Assembly: GCF_019578655.1 (NCBI RefSeq)
Contig: NC_063259.1
Location: forward strand, 26,399,277 to 26,463,276
Source: Ricinus communis
Lineage: Eukaryota > Streptophyta > Magnoliopsida > Malpighiales > Euphorbiaceae
Length of the DNA stretch: 64,000 nt
Direction: 5' to 3'
The position numbers were made by a program, and so were the translations under genes. The notes below the pieces were generated by a model that was not told where the DNA came from, made no database searches, and saw only the letters and a program-made list of their open reading frames with translations. Shown here piece by piece: positions 1 through 12,609 of the stretch. Numbering within the stretch: position 1 is the first letter of the stretch; each line of letters opens with the position of its first letter.

Positions 1-113
1 GTCCTTTGAGAATGACATGCTTTCTCTAGATTTTGCCATTTCAGTATTATATGCTGAAGTTATTGATAGTGATCTACTACGCAATTCTTACCTGCTATAT
101 TCATGCTGTCCAG

Positions 114-2057
114 GATGATGAGTGATTACAATGTGGAGACAATAAATGATGGGCTGAATGAATTTAATGTGGAATTTCACGGTCCTAAAGGAAGTACTGT
201 CTCTTCTCTCTTGTGATGCCTTCTCACCACCTCTCCCTCCTTCCCTACTGGATGCCATTATGTGATATATTCATTTTTCTCTTGTGCTCCTTATATGATG
301 AATTATATTGTATTTTTGGTGGTATGATCCTCTCTTTGTTTCTGCTTATGTAGATATTCTTGTCTACAGAAGCTGCTGCTAACTGTTATTAAATCCGTAA
401 AGTAATAAGAAATTTTACTTGCTAGTTGTCTGGAATGCCTATTGTTCCAATGATTCTCAGTAGTCTAATAGAGATCAACCAATATCCTTATGGGTTCTCA
501 TAGATTTCAAGGATCTGTTGGTTATTTGTGTGCCTAGTTCAAGTCCACTTAGTTTGTGTCAATACTAAATTCTGGAGAATGAAGATTATTGTGGAAATCT
601 TATTTTTTCGGAAAATCTTGATTGTTGCTGCTTTCTATGTTTGAGCTTAAGATACACTGATTGGTATTTTCAAATTTTAGTACTTCTCTCTTTGGTTGAT
701 TATTTACCATTTATTCCTGTGCCCTTTTGTCTTTATTATAGTTGTCTCTTTGGATTTTCATATTAGGAAATTACTTACATACTCTAGGCGTATGTCCCTA
801 CCTATAAACCAAGCTAATGACACATTTACTAGCATTGAATGATTGAGGTATGTGTCAATCTTCCAACAACCAAGTGTAAAACGGTCAAGCCATGCGTCAC
901 TGATCCATTAATTGTAGTTTACACACTTGGAGTAGGTAATTTTCACCTTTTATCTTATGTTGAACTATGATAATTGCAGGCCTTTATGAAGGTGGAGTCT
1001 GGAAAATACGGGTCGAACTTCCTGATGCTTATCCATACAAGTCTCCTTCTATTGGGTTTGTGAACAAGATATTTCACCCAAATGTGGATGAACTGTAAGC
1101 AACTCATAGATTGAAAACATTCTTATTATGCCTGGTCACCTCTGCTAGGAAATTCTAATCACCTTGTATTGGAAGTTGAAAAGTTTATGCTTGCCATTAA
1201 TTTGTGGTAACCAATTACTATAAAACTTGTTTTTTCAAAGTGGCTTGCATTATTTATTGTTTTCTTAATTTTGCTCTACTATGGCCCATTTTAGTTTGTC
1301 CTTCATTGGTTGCAGCTCCGGTTCTGTATGCTTGGATGTCATTAACCAATCATGGAGTCCAATGTTTGGTAATTTCAACTATCACATGCTTACTTATTTT
1401 AAACATCAGATAATGTATATACAGCATACATTATTGAGTATGCATTTTCTTTTAGGTTGTTATTTTTATGCCGGTTTCCACTAGTATTTCTCAGATATAT
1501 GATCATCGTTATGGTTGCAGATCTTTTGAATGTTTTTGAAGTCTTCCTGCCACAGCTGTTGCTTTATCCTAATCCCTCAGATCCACTCAATGGTGACGCA
1601 GCTTCATTAATGATGAAGGATCGAGAACAGTACGATGAAAAAGTAAAAGGTAAAAGTTCATGCACAATCACTCTCTCCTCATATGTAATATTCATTTAAC
1701 TTCCCTGGGAGAAAGAAAAAAGAAGAAGAAATCTACTGGATTTGCAATTGTAAACAGAAGATTTCAGGAGTGCCTCTGCGTTTCTGTGTGTGGTATGAGA
1801 AACTTAATGCACCAGCGGATAAAGAGGATATTAGAGTATCATACTGTGGTTGCTATGAGGAGCATATGTCACTTATTAAGGGATGATATATGTAATAATT
1901 GTTGCTCCATTTTGTGGTAACAGAGTACCTTGACAAGTATGCGAAGAAGGGAAATATCATGAACTCCACAGCTGAAGAGCAGAGTGAGGAGGAGGATGTC
2001 AGTGATGAAGAAAGTGGATCAAGTGACAATGATATTGCTGGACATGTAGACCCATAA
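114..2057 (+). CDS. UBC4/5/6: Ubiquitin-conjugating enzyme E2, UBE2H/Ubc8 type (5' part missing)
   Basis: E2 enzyme that carries ubiquitin as a thioester and passes it to substrates with an E3 ligase. Exons that keep one frame are 114-193, 980-1094, 1316-1368, 1521-1649 and 1924-2057 (TAA). The first visible exon starts with [14 protein letters not shown], which is internal in this family, so at least one coding exon lies before base 1. The E2 fold is clear: the HPN motif is in exon 2, the active-site Cys lies in [13 protein letters not shown] in exon 3, and [16 protein letters not shown] in exon 4 is typical of the plant UBC4/5/6 group. The C-terminal tail is rich in Glu, Asp and Ser, as in UBE2H. 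All introns are GT-AG, with split codons restored at each junction. Which of the UBC4/5/6 paralogues it equals cannot be told from this window. Confidence 0.93.
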
Positions 2058-3794
2058 GGATCTCGGGGGGCTTCACAATGACTGAAGTAAAAACGCCCCT
2101 TACAACGGGCAAGGAACCGTATACTACACTACAATGTTACATGTTTATATCTTCCAGTCATATGCTACTTCTGCAACTACCTTTCATTTGCTTGTAATAT
2201 TATCAAGTTGTAGTAAGGAATTTTTGCCTAGTTTTAGGAAAACAGTTAGAATCGTTAAAATGATCAATTATCTATTTTAGTGTATGATTACTCTTTTGAA
2301 TGGATAGAAAGAATCAATTAGTTAATCATAGGCTTGCAATTTGAGATTCGTATATATAAAAATATCACATTTTTAATTAGGTTATATGAATGATCTGTAT
2401 AATTTATTTTTTTAAATAAATTCTTAAATAATATAATTTGAAATAAAAAAAATAATGATTTAAGTTTTAAGAAATATATTTTCAAATATAATTAACTCAA
2501 TGTGGGTTTGGGATATGTATTTCTCACTCTTCTTTTTTTCCTTTTTCTTTAATTTGCTGTTTAAATTTATATATCTTTTAATTTATAAATTCAGTTTATA
2601 TATGTAATACATTATTAGAAAGGTCTCATAACATAATATTAGTATTGAATTATATTCATTATTAAAGTTTAAAAAAATCTTAATGTCCTAAAGCTGGATC
2701 AAAATCACATATATATTTATTGAATATCATAATATATAATGTTTCTATAAGTATAGATATATTTAATAAATATGTGGTGTATTATATGTTTATTCATGTT
2801 GAGTATTATTTGCTAATGTCTTAATCTATTTTAAAAAATATATTTATATATCCGAACCAGCTATCTCATATATTTATTTAATAATCAATGATGGAGTTAT
2901 ATTCCTCTTTTTCCTTTTCGGATATGCATGATCAGTTCAATAATCTGATATTTGATTCTTACATGCATGTACTCTGGACGTTTATGCATTGTTCTCTCTT
3001 CTTTTACATTTCCACTTCCGACCTCTCTATCTGATGTCGATTGATAAAAGAAATGGCAGGTCCCTTTTGCCAATATCTGCAATATATTATATCATTGGAA
3101 GAGTTCAATATCCTCAATCACAGAAATTGTCAATTGACAAATAACAGCATACAATAAAAGGTCATATCTTTTCTTTTTCTCTTTTACTGATGCAGTTATT
3201 GATATCTAGACAAAAGAAATCTAAATTTTATTCTTGTATTGATGAAACTGTCGTTACACTGGATGAGAATCCCAGGTTGCAGTTGAAGAGGTACAGTTTC
3301 CATCACACTGCTTTCTCACCTGGTTCTTGAATATAAAGCTCAATCTTTAATAAACTAGGGTAAATAAATAGAAATATGTTGTATCATAGTTACTTAGCCA
3401 CTTGTATGGAGAATCAAGATCAATGAGAAAGCTACACTGTATCATACAGAATAATATAATGATCAATTAGCCCGCTGATAGAGTCACTAGGCATTGTTGT
3501 TTAGTGAGCAGCCGAACTGAAAAGGAAATGGCAATTCTATATCATGATTTAGTCAGAGCTGCCGGCCTCAAAGGTTGAACATGTTGTTTTAGGCCTTTTT
3601 GCAAATTTCTGCAAGGCCTTATTGGCGATCACAGCTATTACATTACAAACCTCCCTTTGTAAATTCAGCCAATTGGCATTCGATCTGGTGTAAGCAAATA
3701 AAATCAGCTTTGTTACGTTCTCCTTGTTTTATTACTCCATCCATCATATACAAGGAAGCCATTTTCACGGAACTATCAGTTAGTTTATTGAAAA
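2058..3794. other. Intergenic spacer, AT-rich
   Basis: It holds the 3' UTR of the E2 gene (to roughly 2.3 kb) and then AT-rich spacer up to the receptor-kinase gene. Short ORFs here show no recognisable protein. I see no RNA gene or mobile element. Confidence 0.6.
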
Positions 3795-5918
3795 ATGCAT
3801 CGAATTTCCAACTGCGTCCTCGTTATTTTGATCTTTCTTATCTTTCCATTGTCAAATTCAGAAGAAGAAAATGTGAGGCGGTCGCTACTGCAGTTCATGG
3901 AGAAGCTGTCAGGAGGAAATATGCCAAATGACCAGATATGGGGTTGGGATAATAATTCTGATCCTTGCAGGGACACATGGGTGGGTGTGAACTGTGATTC
4001 CAAGTCACTAGCTGTAAAGAAAATAATTCTTGATGAGTTCAACTTCACTGGAACTTTTGATGCCAGTTCTGTGTGCACAGCAAAGTCTCTCATTGTCTTG
4101 AGCTTGAATCGGAATAACATTTCTGGCTTGATACCTGAGGAGATTAGAAACTGCAAACACTTAACTCACTTGTATCTAAGTGGAAACAAGTTATCTGGTG
4201 ATATTCCTGACTCTCTTTCACAATTGAGTAACTTGAAAAGGCTTGAAATATCCAACAATAATTTGTCAGGTCAAGTTTCTGGTCTGTCTCGGATTTCAGG
4301 CCTAATATCGTTTCTTGCTGAGAACAATCAGCTTAGTGGTGGAATACCAGAATTTGATTTCTCCAACCTTCAGGAATTTAATGTCGCCAACAACAATTTC
4401 ATCGGACCGATTCCTGATGTCAAAGGTAAGTTCACCATTGACAAATTTTCAGGTAATCCTGGATTATGTAGAAAACCATTATTAAACGCATGTCCACCAT
4501 TAGCTCCTCCTCCACCAGAGACAAAGTCAAAGCATTCATCAAAAAATGGGTTCCTCATCTACTCGGGCTATATAATTCTTGCCCTGGTTATTCTGTTATT
4601 AATTGCTCTGAAATTTATCAGTAATAGGAAGTCTAAAGAAGCAAAAATCGATCCTATGGTGGCAACAGATACCGGCAACAAAACTAATGCTACTTTAGGC
4701 GAATCCAGAACTGCTGGGAACAGAGCAGAGTACAGATCGGAGTACTCAATTACATCAGCGGAAAATGGAATGCCTTCATCAGCACTTGTGGTTCTTACAA
4801 GTTCTTTGGTGAAGGAGCTGAAATTTGAGGACTTGCTTCGAGCTCCAGCTGAGTTGCTTGGAAAAGGAAAGCATGGGAGCCTCTACAAGGTCTTGCTTAA
4901 TGATGAGATAATCCTGATAGTGAAGAGGATCAAGTACTTGGGCATTTCTAGTGAAGACTTCAAGAAGAGGATACAGAGGATACAACAAGTGAAGCATCCA
5001 AGATTTTTGTCTCCAGTCGCCTTCTATTGCTCCAAGGAAGAGAAGCTTTTGGTGTATGAATTTCAGCAGAATGGCAGCCTCTTCAAACTTCTTCATGGTA
5101 TAGTATATGCCTATACCCTAAATCCTCCCTATACTCTTGAATTGTAATTTCATCAGGATCAGTAATTACTGTTTCAAAAGATATTTATATATTAGTGTAT
5201 ATATACAAAACTATTAACTGTAGCATATTAGTTAACCAGCTAACAACTCTCTAATTAGACTAACTCAGTATGAAAAAAATAAACTATCCTTGACTGCTGT
5301 TCTCTTTACAGTGACACTTTTGTACTATTGTTGATCTCAGGATCCCAGAATGGTCAGGTATTTGACTGGGGAAGCAGACTGAATGTGGCAACCATAATTG
5401 CTGAGACATTAGCATTTATTCATCAGGAATTTTGGGAAGATGGAATTGCTCATGGAAACCTGAAATCCACAAACATATTATTTAATGAGAATATGGAACC
5501 ATGCATCAGTGAATATGGTCTAATGGTGGTTGAAAACCAAGATCAATCATTGCTATCGAAAACTGATAGCTACAAACAGAATGCTCCGAGTAGCCGCCTT
5601 TATAGCACCTTCAAGGTCGATGTCTATGCCTTCGGTGTGATTCTTCTGGAGCTTTTGACAGGGAAATTGGTCGAAAATAACGGGTTCGATTTGGCAAAAT
5701 GGGTGCACTCAGTTGTTAGCGAGGAGTGGACGGTTGAAGTTTTTGACAGGGCCTTGATATCAGAAGGTGCAAGTGAAGAGAGGATGGTGAACCTGTTACA
5801 GGTAGCGTTGAAGTGCATAAATCCCTCCCCAAATGAAAGGCCAACCATAACTCAAATTGTTATGATGATAAACTCGATAAAAGAGGATGAAGAGAGGTCC
5901 ATAATCTCTGAACCATGA
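3795..5918 (+). CDS. LRR receptor-like pseudokinase (LRR-III / At2g26730-like)
   Basis: Predicted plasma-membrane receptor of 626 residues. Exons are 3795-5097 and 5341-5918; the split Gly codon joins LLHG to SQNGQ. Order: signal peptide (about 1-22), LRR N-terminal cap with the WGWDNNSDPC-type region, about five leucine-rich repeats (about 70-215), a Pro-rich juxtamembrane PPLAPPPPE, one membrane span (about 252-275), a Ser/Thr-rich linker and a kinase domain. The glycine loop (LGKGKHGSLYK, about 355) and the Lys of LIVKRIK are kept. The catalytic loop reads HGNLKSTN (about 472-478) instead of HRD, and the DFG site is SEYG. This matches the family of plant 'probable inactive receptor kinases' that signal by scaffolding. 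The single intron position is typical of LRR-III kinases. The exact orthologue is not assigned. Confidence 0.93.
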
Positions 5919-8075
5919 TTAGACATGCCATGAACACACTTGCTATAGGATAAATGTAGGATGTAGGAAATTTGCTTGTAATCCTTTGCATATGTAAACC
6001 AAGAGAAGTTAAGAAATGTACTGGAACATAGTTCTTTGCCCTACAAAATTTGTGATTCAGAACACTGTAGTGTTTTTCCTACATGTATTGCAGAGTTAAT
6101 ACTTGATGTATGACCTAACTTTCGAGTCTGGCGGCTAACAAAATCATGGTTGACGCCATTACTGAAAAGTTTTAGCCCAGATTAACTTGCATTGAAATTG
6201 ACAAGATTAAAGAAAGACGAATTAGTTTTCCTACTCCAATTGGACAAGATCAAAATGCATGGAATCTCTGTGCAGCATCTATTAATAGCGATTAGTAATT
6301 ATTAAATGGAAGCATGGTAAAAGTCAAAATGTTCACTTTCTTGTCGATGCCTCTGACCTACAGCAGTTTAATTACACATAAGAACAAAACTATAAAAGTA
6401 AGAAAAAGAAGTCGAGCATTCAGTATTGTCTGAAATAACAACTGGCTGGATAGAAGGTACCTGAATTGGGTAATTGATGGATCTGAATGCAATGGAATGA
6501 GACAAAAATGTTTGTATCTTGTAAAACCAAGATGCTGCATATACTATAGTATAGTGCTATTCTGAAATGGGTTGGGTCTCTGCACAATTTCTCGTGAATG
6601 ACCAGAACCTTAAAAAGACAAAAATTATTACAAGACTTCCAATCCTGTGATCTACTACTACTATTATTATTTTACCGTGTGAAGTAAGAACCTTCAAAAT
6701 GGATATAATCAAACAACTTTATTGGTTGGACTTGGACATCAAACAATCATCATAGAAATTTGTCAAACCACGGCAAATATGGTTAGTCATTATCACCTGC
6801 TCGAGTGGGCACAATCAAGAACGCTATTAGTGCCATGCCTCTAACGAAAAGCGCATGTGACCTACCATTAGGTCTTGTCCACATTTTAGTCTTTAGACTT
6901 TTGCTTCTTCTTTTTTTTCTTAAATAAAAAGATAATGATATCATCATTTGTGATTATTTCGGATAATTGAATTAGAATGAGTAATTAGCTAATTTAGGTT
7001 AGTCACATTAGTAGAAAAGTCTCTAGTGGCAGCAAAGCATGATTAGGTGACTAACACTAGACTTTGTTGTTTCTGTGGTAATTGGTTATATTATAACCTT
7101 TTTCTCTTCCTTTCATTTAATATTTTTACATCCCAACCCAAAAGTAGCACTCCATTTTGCCAAGATTGGTGGGAATTTTCCGTGATTGGCAGGCTACGAT
7201 ACCGAAAAACAATCATGAGAGGGTAATTATTTCGACTAATGTTGATGAGAAAAGAAGCCACACAAGCCACTGTAGATAATCAAATTTTGAGTGGTGGTGG
7301 ACCTATTAATTATTTTCCATTTTCCATTGTGGCACCCTCGTCTTTGACTATCTCTTTTTCGTTATATGCATATATGAACCCTGAACGAGGGGAACAAGAG
7401 TAGGTCTAAAGAAGAGTCTTCATGTCCTCGGATAGTTAGCAGTGGGCCTGCAAAGTTTGGTTAAAAGGATGACAAATGTATCATGCCAATGCGGAAAATA
7501 TTTAACATAAATTTGGAGTCTTTTGTTATCATCAACACGGGCCAACTCTCCCTCACTCTTCCACAACCACTCCTTCCTAGCCTTAACCACTTCTTTTAAT
7601 TTCTCTCTTCACTCATTTAAATTGATTAGGAAGGATTTTGTATCGCAGTTAACAGTTCAAAGCATTGGCCCCATCAGGCCATCATCACCAAATAACCCAC
7701 CCAATACTTTTTTTTTTTGGATTCTTTTAGTGTTGTCATGTTTACTCTTCACGTAAAGAAAGAACATTCTCATCAAGTTCACTTTCTCTTTAATCTTGCA
7801 ATTTATTTTCAGCTTTCAAGCTAAAACAGAAAGACTCAAAAGGGAGTTCTCTTTACCTCCTAAAGTGCATCTTAGATAGAACCGAGAATTTCCTCACTGC
7901 ATACTCAATTCCTAATATTCTTAGCTTGCTCATCCTTTTTTCTCTTCTATGTCTCCAACTCAAGCAAGAATGTCTTTTTTGTAGGCATGCATTCACTTTC
8001 TATTAAGTACTACAAATGGCTGAACTTGCGAAACATACGTGAAAGAGTTGTTTTTTAACATACCCATCTGCAAGA
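5919..8075. other. Intergenic spacer with the RING gene's leader
   Basis: It contains the receptor-kinase 3' UTR, an AT-rich spacer, and from roughly 7.4 kb a pyrimidine-rich stretch that is probably promoter and 5' leader of the ATL gene. A 77-codon ORF at 7523-7756 lies in this leader-like DNA and has no recognisable match. No transposon or RNA gene was recognised. Confidence 0.5.
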
Positions 8076-9140
8076 ATGTGTAGAATTCTATGCGAAATCG
8101 AGCAAAAATATGGTTTTCCTATAAACCCACCTCCTTTTTCACCTCCCTCTTCAATCTCAACCACTCCTTACGATGAAGATGATTCGACCTTGGCATCATC
8201 GTCATCATCATCTTTTAACAGAATTAGCCCTGTAATTCTCTTGGTTATAATAATTCTAGCTGTTATCTTCTTTGTTTCTGGTGTTCTTCATTTGCTTGTT
8301 AGATGTCTCCTGAAAAGGTCACATTTTTCAGCAATTTTTCATTCCAATAGATACCCAGAAATCTCAAGGTCTCACTCTCTTCAAAGACAACTTCAACAGC
8401 TATTTCGCCAACATGATTCTGGTCTAGACCAAGCTTTCGTTGATGCACTACCTGTTTTTTACTACAAAGATATCATGGGTTTAAAAGAACCATTTGATTG
8501 TGCAGTTTGCTTATGTGAATTCTCAGACAGAGACAGGCTTAGGTTGCTTCCTATGTGTAGTCATGCTTTTCACATTCATTGTATTGATACATGGCTTCTT
8601 TCAAACTCTACTTGCCCTCTCTGTAGAGGTACCCTTTTGAGCTCTAGTCTTCCTATGGAGAACCCCTCGTTTAATTTTGATGTGTTGAGGGAAGTATCAA
8701 ATGGGCTTCCTAGCGATGGAGATAATGATGGATCTTCTAATGGTCAAAAAACAGGAATCACCACAGAGGAAAGTGTAGTTGAAAAGAGGGTATTTTCGGT
8801 TAGACTTGGCAAGTTTCGAAGTCTAAATGAAGGAGAAACAAGTGGAGAGAGAGGACGAGAAGAGACCAGAAGTAACTTGGATGCTAGAAGATGCTACTCA
8901 CTGGGGACAGTTCAGTATGTGGTGGGTGATTCAAATCTGCAAGTAGCCTTATCTCATCATGATAGCATCAATGTTAGAGGAGAGTATGAATCATCGGCAG
9001 TGGATGGAGATGTGGAAGGTAAGAAAATTAATGGCAGGACCAGAGGAGATAGCTTCTCAGTTTCTAAGATTTGGCTTTGGTCTAAAAAGAATAAATTTCC
9101 AAGTTCAACTACTACAAATATGGATGTCTTCTTCTCTTAA
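8076..9140 (+). CDS. ATL46: RING-H2 E3 ubiquitin ligase, ATL family (ATL46/47 type)
   Basis: Membrane-anchored E3 ubiquitin ligase of 354 residues in one uninterrupted exon, as is usual for ATL genes. An N-terminal region with the EIEQKYG motif and a Pro/Ser stretch precedes one membrane span (about 50-78). The GLD-like box follows (SGLDQAFVDALPVF), then the RING-H2 domain (about 142-183) with all eight ligands in C-x2-C ... C-x-H-x2-H-x2-C ... C-x2-C order and the Trp of DTWLL needed for E2 contact. The tail keeps the conserved SNLDARRCYS and SFSVSKIWLW blocks that mark the ATL46/47/13 clade. The protein stops about 30 residues sooner after that last block than I recall for Arabidopsis ATL46. 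Substrate unknown. It lies a few kb from the E2 gene, which I take as coincidence. Confidence 0.93.
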   Translation: MCRILCEIEQKYGFPINPPPFSPPSSISTTPYDEDDSTLASSSSSSFNRISPVILLVIIILAVIFFVSGVLHLLVRCLLKRSHFSAIFHSNRYPEISRSHSLQRQLQQLFRQHDSGLDQAFVDALPVFYYKDIMGLKEPFDCAVCLCEFSDRDRLRLLPMCSHAFHIHCIDTWLLSNSTCPLCRGTLLSSSLPMENPSFNFDVLREVSNGLPSDGDNDGSSNGQKTGITTEESVVEKRVFSVRLGKFRSLNEGETSGERGREETRSNLDARRCYSLGTVQYVVGDSNLQVALSHHDSINVRGEYESSAVDGDVEGKKINGRTRGDSFSVSKIWLWSKKNKFPSSTTTNMDVFFS

Positions 9141-9462
9141 CGTAAGTTAATTTGTCAATTAAGGATAGAGATGCAACTATAACAGCTAATTTGGCTATAC
9201 TGTTTTTGTGGTTCTTGATTGATTGACCATTTGCTTAATTAGCATTCTTTTCTTAATTAGCATTTACAAAAGATTCACACTCGGGATCTTTCCTCTTCAT
9301 TTTTGATAGATTTTTAACTAAATAGCCTCAAGTAAATGGTGTTGTGAATTGCAAGAAAATAAATTGACAAGAGAATGGAACAAATAATTACCAGAAAGAT
9401 AATTCTTGGAATTGCCCTTCCTGCAGATTTTGGCAGAAACTTAAAAACCAAAAGTGAACGTA

Positions 9463-9545
9463 TTAGGCTTGAGTCCTTCTGTCTATTATTCTTGGCATTA
9501 TTCACTTCTCATTTACATCTTAGGCTTGAGTCCTTCTGTCTATTA
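9463..9545. repeat. Two perfect 26-bp direct repeats
   Basis: The 26-bp unit beginning TTAGGCTTGAGTCCTTCT occurs at 9463-9488 and again, identical, at 9520-9545 (57-bp period). It lies just beyond the ATL gene and was probably made by a short tandem duplication. Confidence 0.9.
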
Positions 9546-11261
9546 ACTAGTTTCAATTTGGACCCTACTCGAACAAATTAACACTTAAAAAAATTAAAAC
9601 AGTACAATGTCAAAACGTATTAGGGAAATATAGTAGAGCTCAATCTCTTGTTAAACATTGATCATTAAAAATAGATGTTCAGATTATGCACTTGACTATA
9701 TTTGAAATTTTTGAGGCCCAACGACAATATATATATGTTTTCTGAATGGCGAACGACAAGTTGCGTTTAATTTCATCTCTAACCTGCCGCAGAAAGGACA
9801 GCTACTTTTAACATAATTAGCGAAGGAAAACCCCTATCATTCCAACAAGTTGGTATTTTCAGTTTAGTTCTGAACGACAGTCAATGCTAATAAAGTTACA
9901 GGGGAAGTAAAAAAAAGTGTCTTTGTAATTAGGCAACTATCACCGGGCACTTTAAAAGTGTTGCGGTGGGTCTTAAACTCATGCTCCCTAATTGTGGCTC
10001 TGAGATTGAGAAGGAGAAAGAGAGAAAGGGGAAAAGTAAGAGAGTTTTCATAGTCATTTGCGCAAGGACAAAGATGGATAGAGCTTGAGCAACAAAGACA
10101 TAGTTAGAGAGTAATTTTCTGAATTTTCGGTCTCATTTGAAGTTTTTATTCAAATAGACTCAGAATTGGATTGGATGTGCTAGAAAGAAAGAGCACAAAT
10201 TCGCATTAGTATTGAAGAAGAGCAGAGTTTTAGTTAGTTTAGGGCTGTGATCACTAATGCATGTTGATTTGGTTTTACGTAGGGTATATTCTTGTTATTC
10301 ATGTAAGAGCTATACAACAAGTGATAGTGATTTTCTTATGTCTGTCGTAAGACGAAAACTCATCTAATAAGGACAAGAAAATTCAAACAAAAAATTTATG
10401 GTTCGGACAGTAAACACTTTTACTGCTTAAACTAGATTTCAAGTGTTAAATAATAAATATTCCAAATGATATACTAAGTAAGTCTTATGATTTTTTTTTT
10501 AAAATTTTAACCTGAATTTTAAATCGACAAAATTACTATACATTTTGCTAAAATTATAAAACTAAAACTCTCTAAAATTTGACTTATTTTGACCACTAGG
10601 CCTAATAATTAATATTTTCTCAATTAGTTGATGATTAAGTTTTTACAAATAAAATTTCAACTAGAGTAAATCAAATCAGTAATTTACTCATCATTCAGAA
10701 TTCAAAAGATTGACATATATTTTTGTCAATAAATAAAGATTGAAATTTTAAATACATAATAGAAAAAATATAATATGTTGCCTACTTTTTAACCGTTTGC
10801 TTAGAATTAAGCTATGCATAATCTTTAGACAAACTGAGCATAGCATAAAATTCTGAAATATCATAATTCTCTTAACTACCTTGTGACCAGCTCACTTTGG
10901 TTTGCACTATTAACATTGAGTGTAACTTTTTTGAAACAACATTGACTGAGTCACTTCCTCTATCCTTTACTAACTGACATCCTTTAGAATCTAATTATAT
11001 AAAGATAAAAAAAAAAAAAAAATGAGTTATTAACTTTTATCCTTTTAGCGTACAATAAAGCTTATATATTATTTTAGAAATTAGGTAATTATAATTTAAT
11101 TTTTTGAAATGTTATTATATTAATATTATTTAAGATTTTTTTTAATGTTATATTTTTATAGTTTGTGATAATACATTATTCTATTTTTTAATTATTTTCA
11201 CTTGCTAACATGAAATGAAATAATAAAATACCATCGGATAACTTTTTATTTTGGAAAAAAA

Positions 11262-12487
11262 GGCAATTTTACCTTTAACGATTAAGCTAAAGAACGGAGT
11301 TATCCTTAAACTATTCTTTTTTAGAACTTGAAATTTAAACTCTCATTTAATATATAAGTTAACAGACGTTAGCTTCAGCTCACGTGACTAAATATGGGCT
11401 CCACTAATATATTAAAAAGAAAATAAAGGATTATTTAAATTCAAATTGGGAGAGTGGTGTATACTCTCCCAATTTAGTGCGTGAATTGAAATATTTTAAC
11501 ATCAAATTTTTTTTTTTATTTTTTTTATCTCACCGCTCTATCATCTTCACCAAACACATCCTTTTCTTTCTTTCCACCCTAACAAAGACGATTCTATAGC
11601 TCAAAGTCAAGCTTTTTATTGTAGTTGTTAAATTTATTTGTGATTAGTGTTGTGTTGGTGGTGATTTTAAACTATTTTTGGGTATTATGAGAAAGAAAAG
11701 GGAAAGAGTGAATTGCTGCAAATTTAGAATAATTCTGGAACTAATCTCATCAAATTATGGAGCCATAGCTTTAATGAATTCAGGGAAAGAATTAAAGATT
11801 TTTATTTGTGTTCTCTGTATTTTATTTATTTTCTATATATGTTTTTTTAATATATGAATGAGAAAGTTCAAAGAAATAGTGAAATTGCTGCGAATGGAGA
11901 ATGATTATTTGAAGGAAATCACCACGTTGCTCGTGTCAAGCTCCTTCTCACCATTCATGATCACTGGTACTCCGCTGCGAACCTTTTTTCTCACTCTAAT
12001 TGGTTACTCAATTTCTATTCTCTTGAAAAAAATTACCTTAATTTTTCTTTAGAAATCATGCCGGAAGAAATGACAAAAATGAAGGAATTGATGCCTGTAT
12101 TCATAAACTTGAGAATGGTGATGAGTTGACTCTTGGTCCTCAACTTCACATTTTGGACTAGCGACGAATTAGTTGAGATTATGCCTGTCATACAACCATT
12201 AATTCTTTTTTCTTAAGGGACAAAAAAATGAAGAAGAAGAAGAAAAAGAAAGAGCAGGAGGAGGAGAGAAAAACGGTCCCTTTTTAATATTAAAATGTTA
12301 TTTAATTAATTATAAACTAATGAAAATTGTATATGTTAAACAACCGTTAGCCACATCAGCACTGTTAATTTCTCTCTTACATTGAAGGGTTTAAATTGCA
12401 GCTTTTGACAATTTAAGTGTATATTTGGGCCATGGGCAAAACCACTTTTCATCCAAAGTGTTAGGTGCAAAATGGCACCTTTGCCCT
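11262..12487. mobile_element. Putative non-autonomous DNA element with long imperfect inverted ends
   Basis: The left end (about 11262-11400) and the reverse complement of the right end (about 12335-12487) share a similar block order. Each has GGCAATTTTACC or GGTGCCATTTTGCACC near the tip, then an AATTTAAACTCTCA or AATTTAAACCCTTCA block, then TTAACAG. The interior is about 0.9 kb with no transposase; a 64-codon ORF at 11858-12052 is unrecognised. Long degenerate ends would suit a Mutator-like or fold-back element. I could not identify a convincing target-site duplication, so the borders and class are tentative. Confidence 0.4.
11443..11475. repeat. Perfect 13-bp inverted repeat with 7-base loop
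   Basis: Arm AAATTGGGAGAGT (11443-11455) pairs perfectly with ACTCTCCCAATTT (11463-11475). It lies inside the putative mobile element and could form a hairpin in DNA or RNA. Confidence 0.9.
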
Positions 12488-12609
12488 TCTATTTTTTAGA
12501 ACAAAAAAAAAACCAGTTACATCACAGAAACCCGATATCTCACGATTTTCTTAACTACCTCCTGTTCAGCTCAACTACCTACGTTGAGCTGCCGCCTCAT
12601 TACTATATC

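Noticed and set aside
869..935. Inverted CCAAGTGTAAA / TTTACACACTTGG pair in an E2 intron
   Set aside because: Short and imperfect with no further terminal similarity; not enough to call a MITE.
7523..7756. 77-codon ORF before the ATL gene
   Set aside because: It lies in pyrimidine-rich leader-like DNA, is rich in Ser/Phe/Leu from CT-rich sequence, and has no known counterpart.
11858..12052. 64-codon ORF inside the putative mobile element
   Set aside because: No transposase or other domain recognised; not called as a gene.
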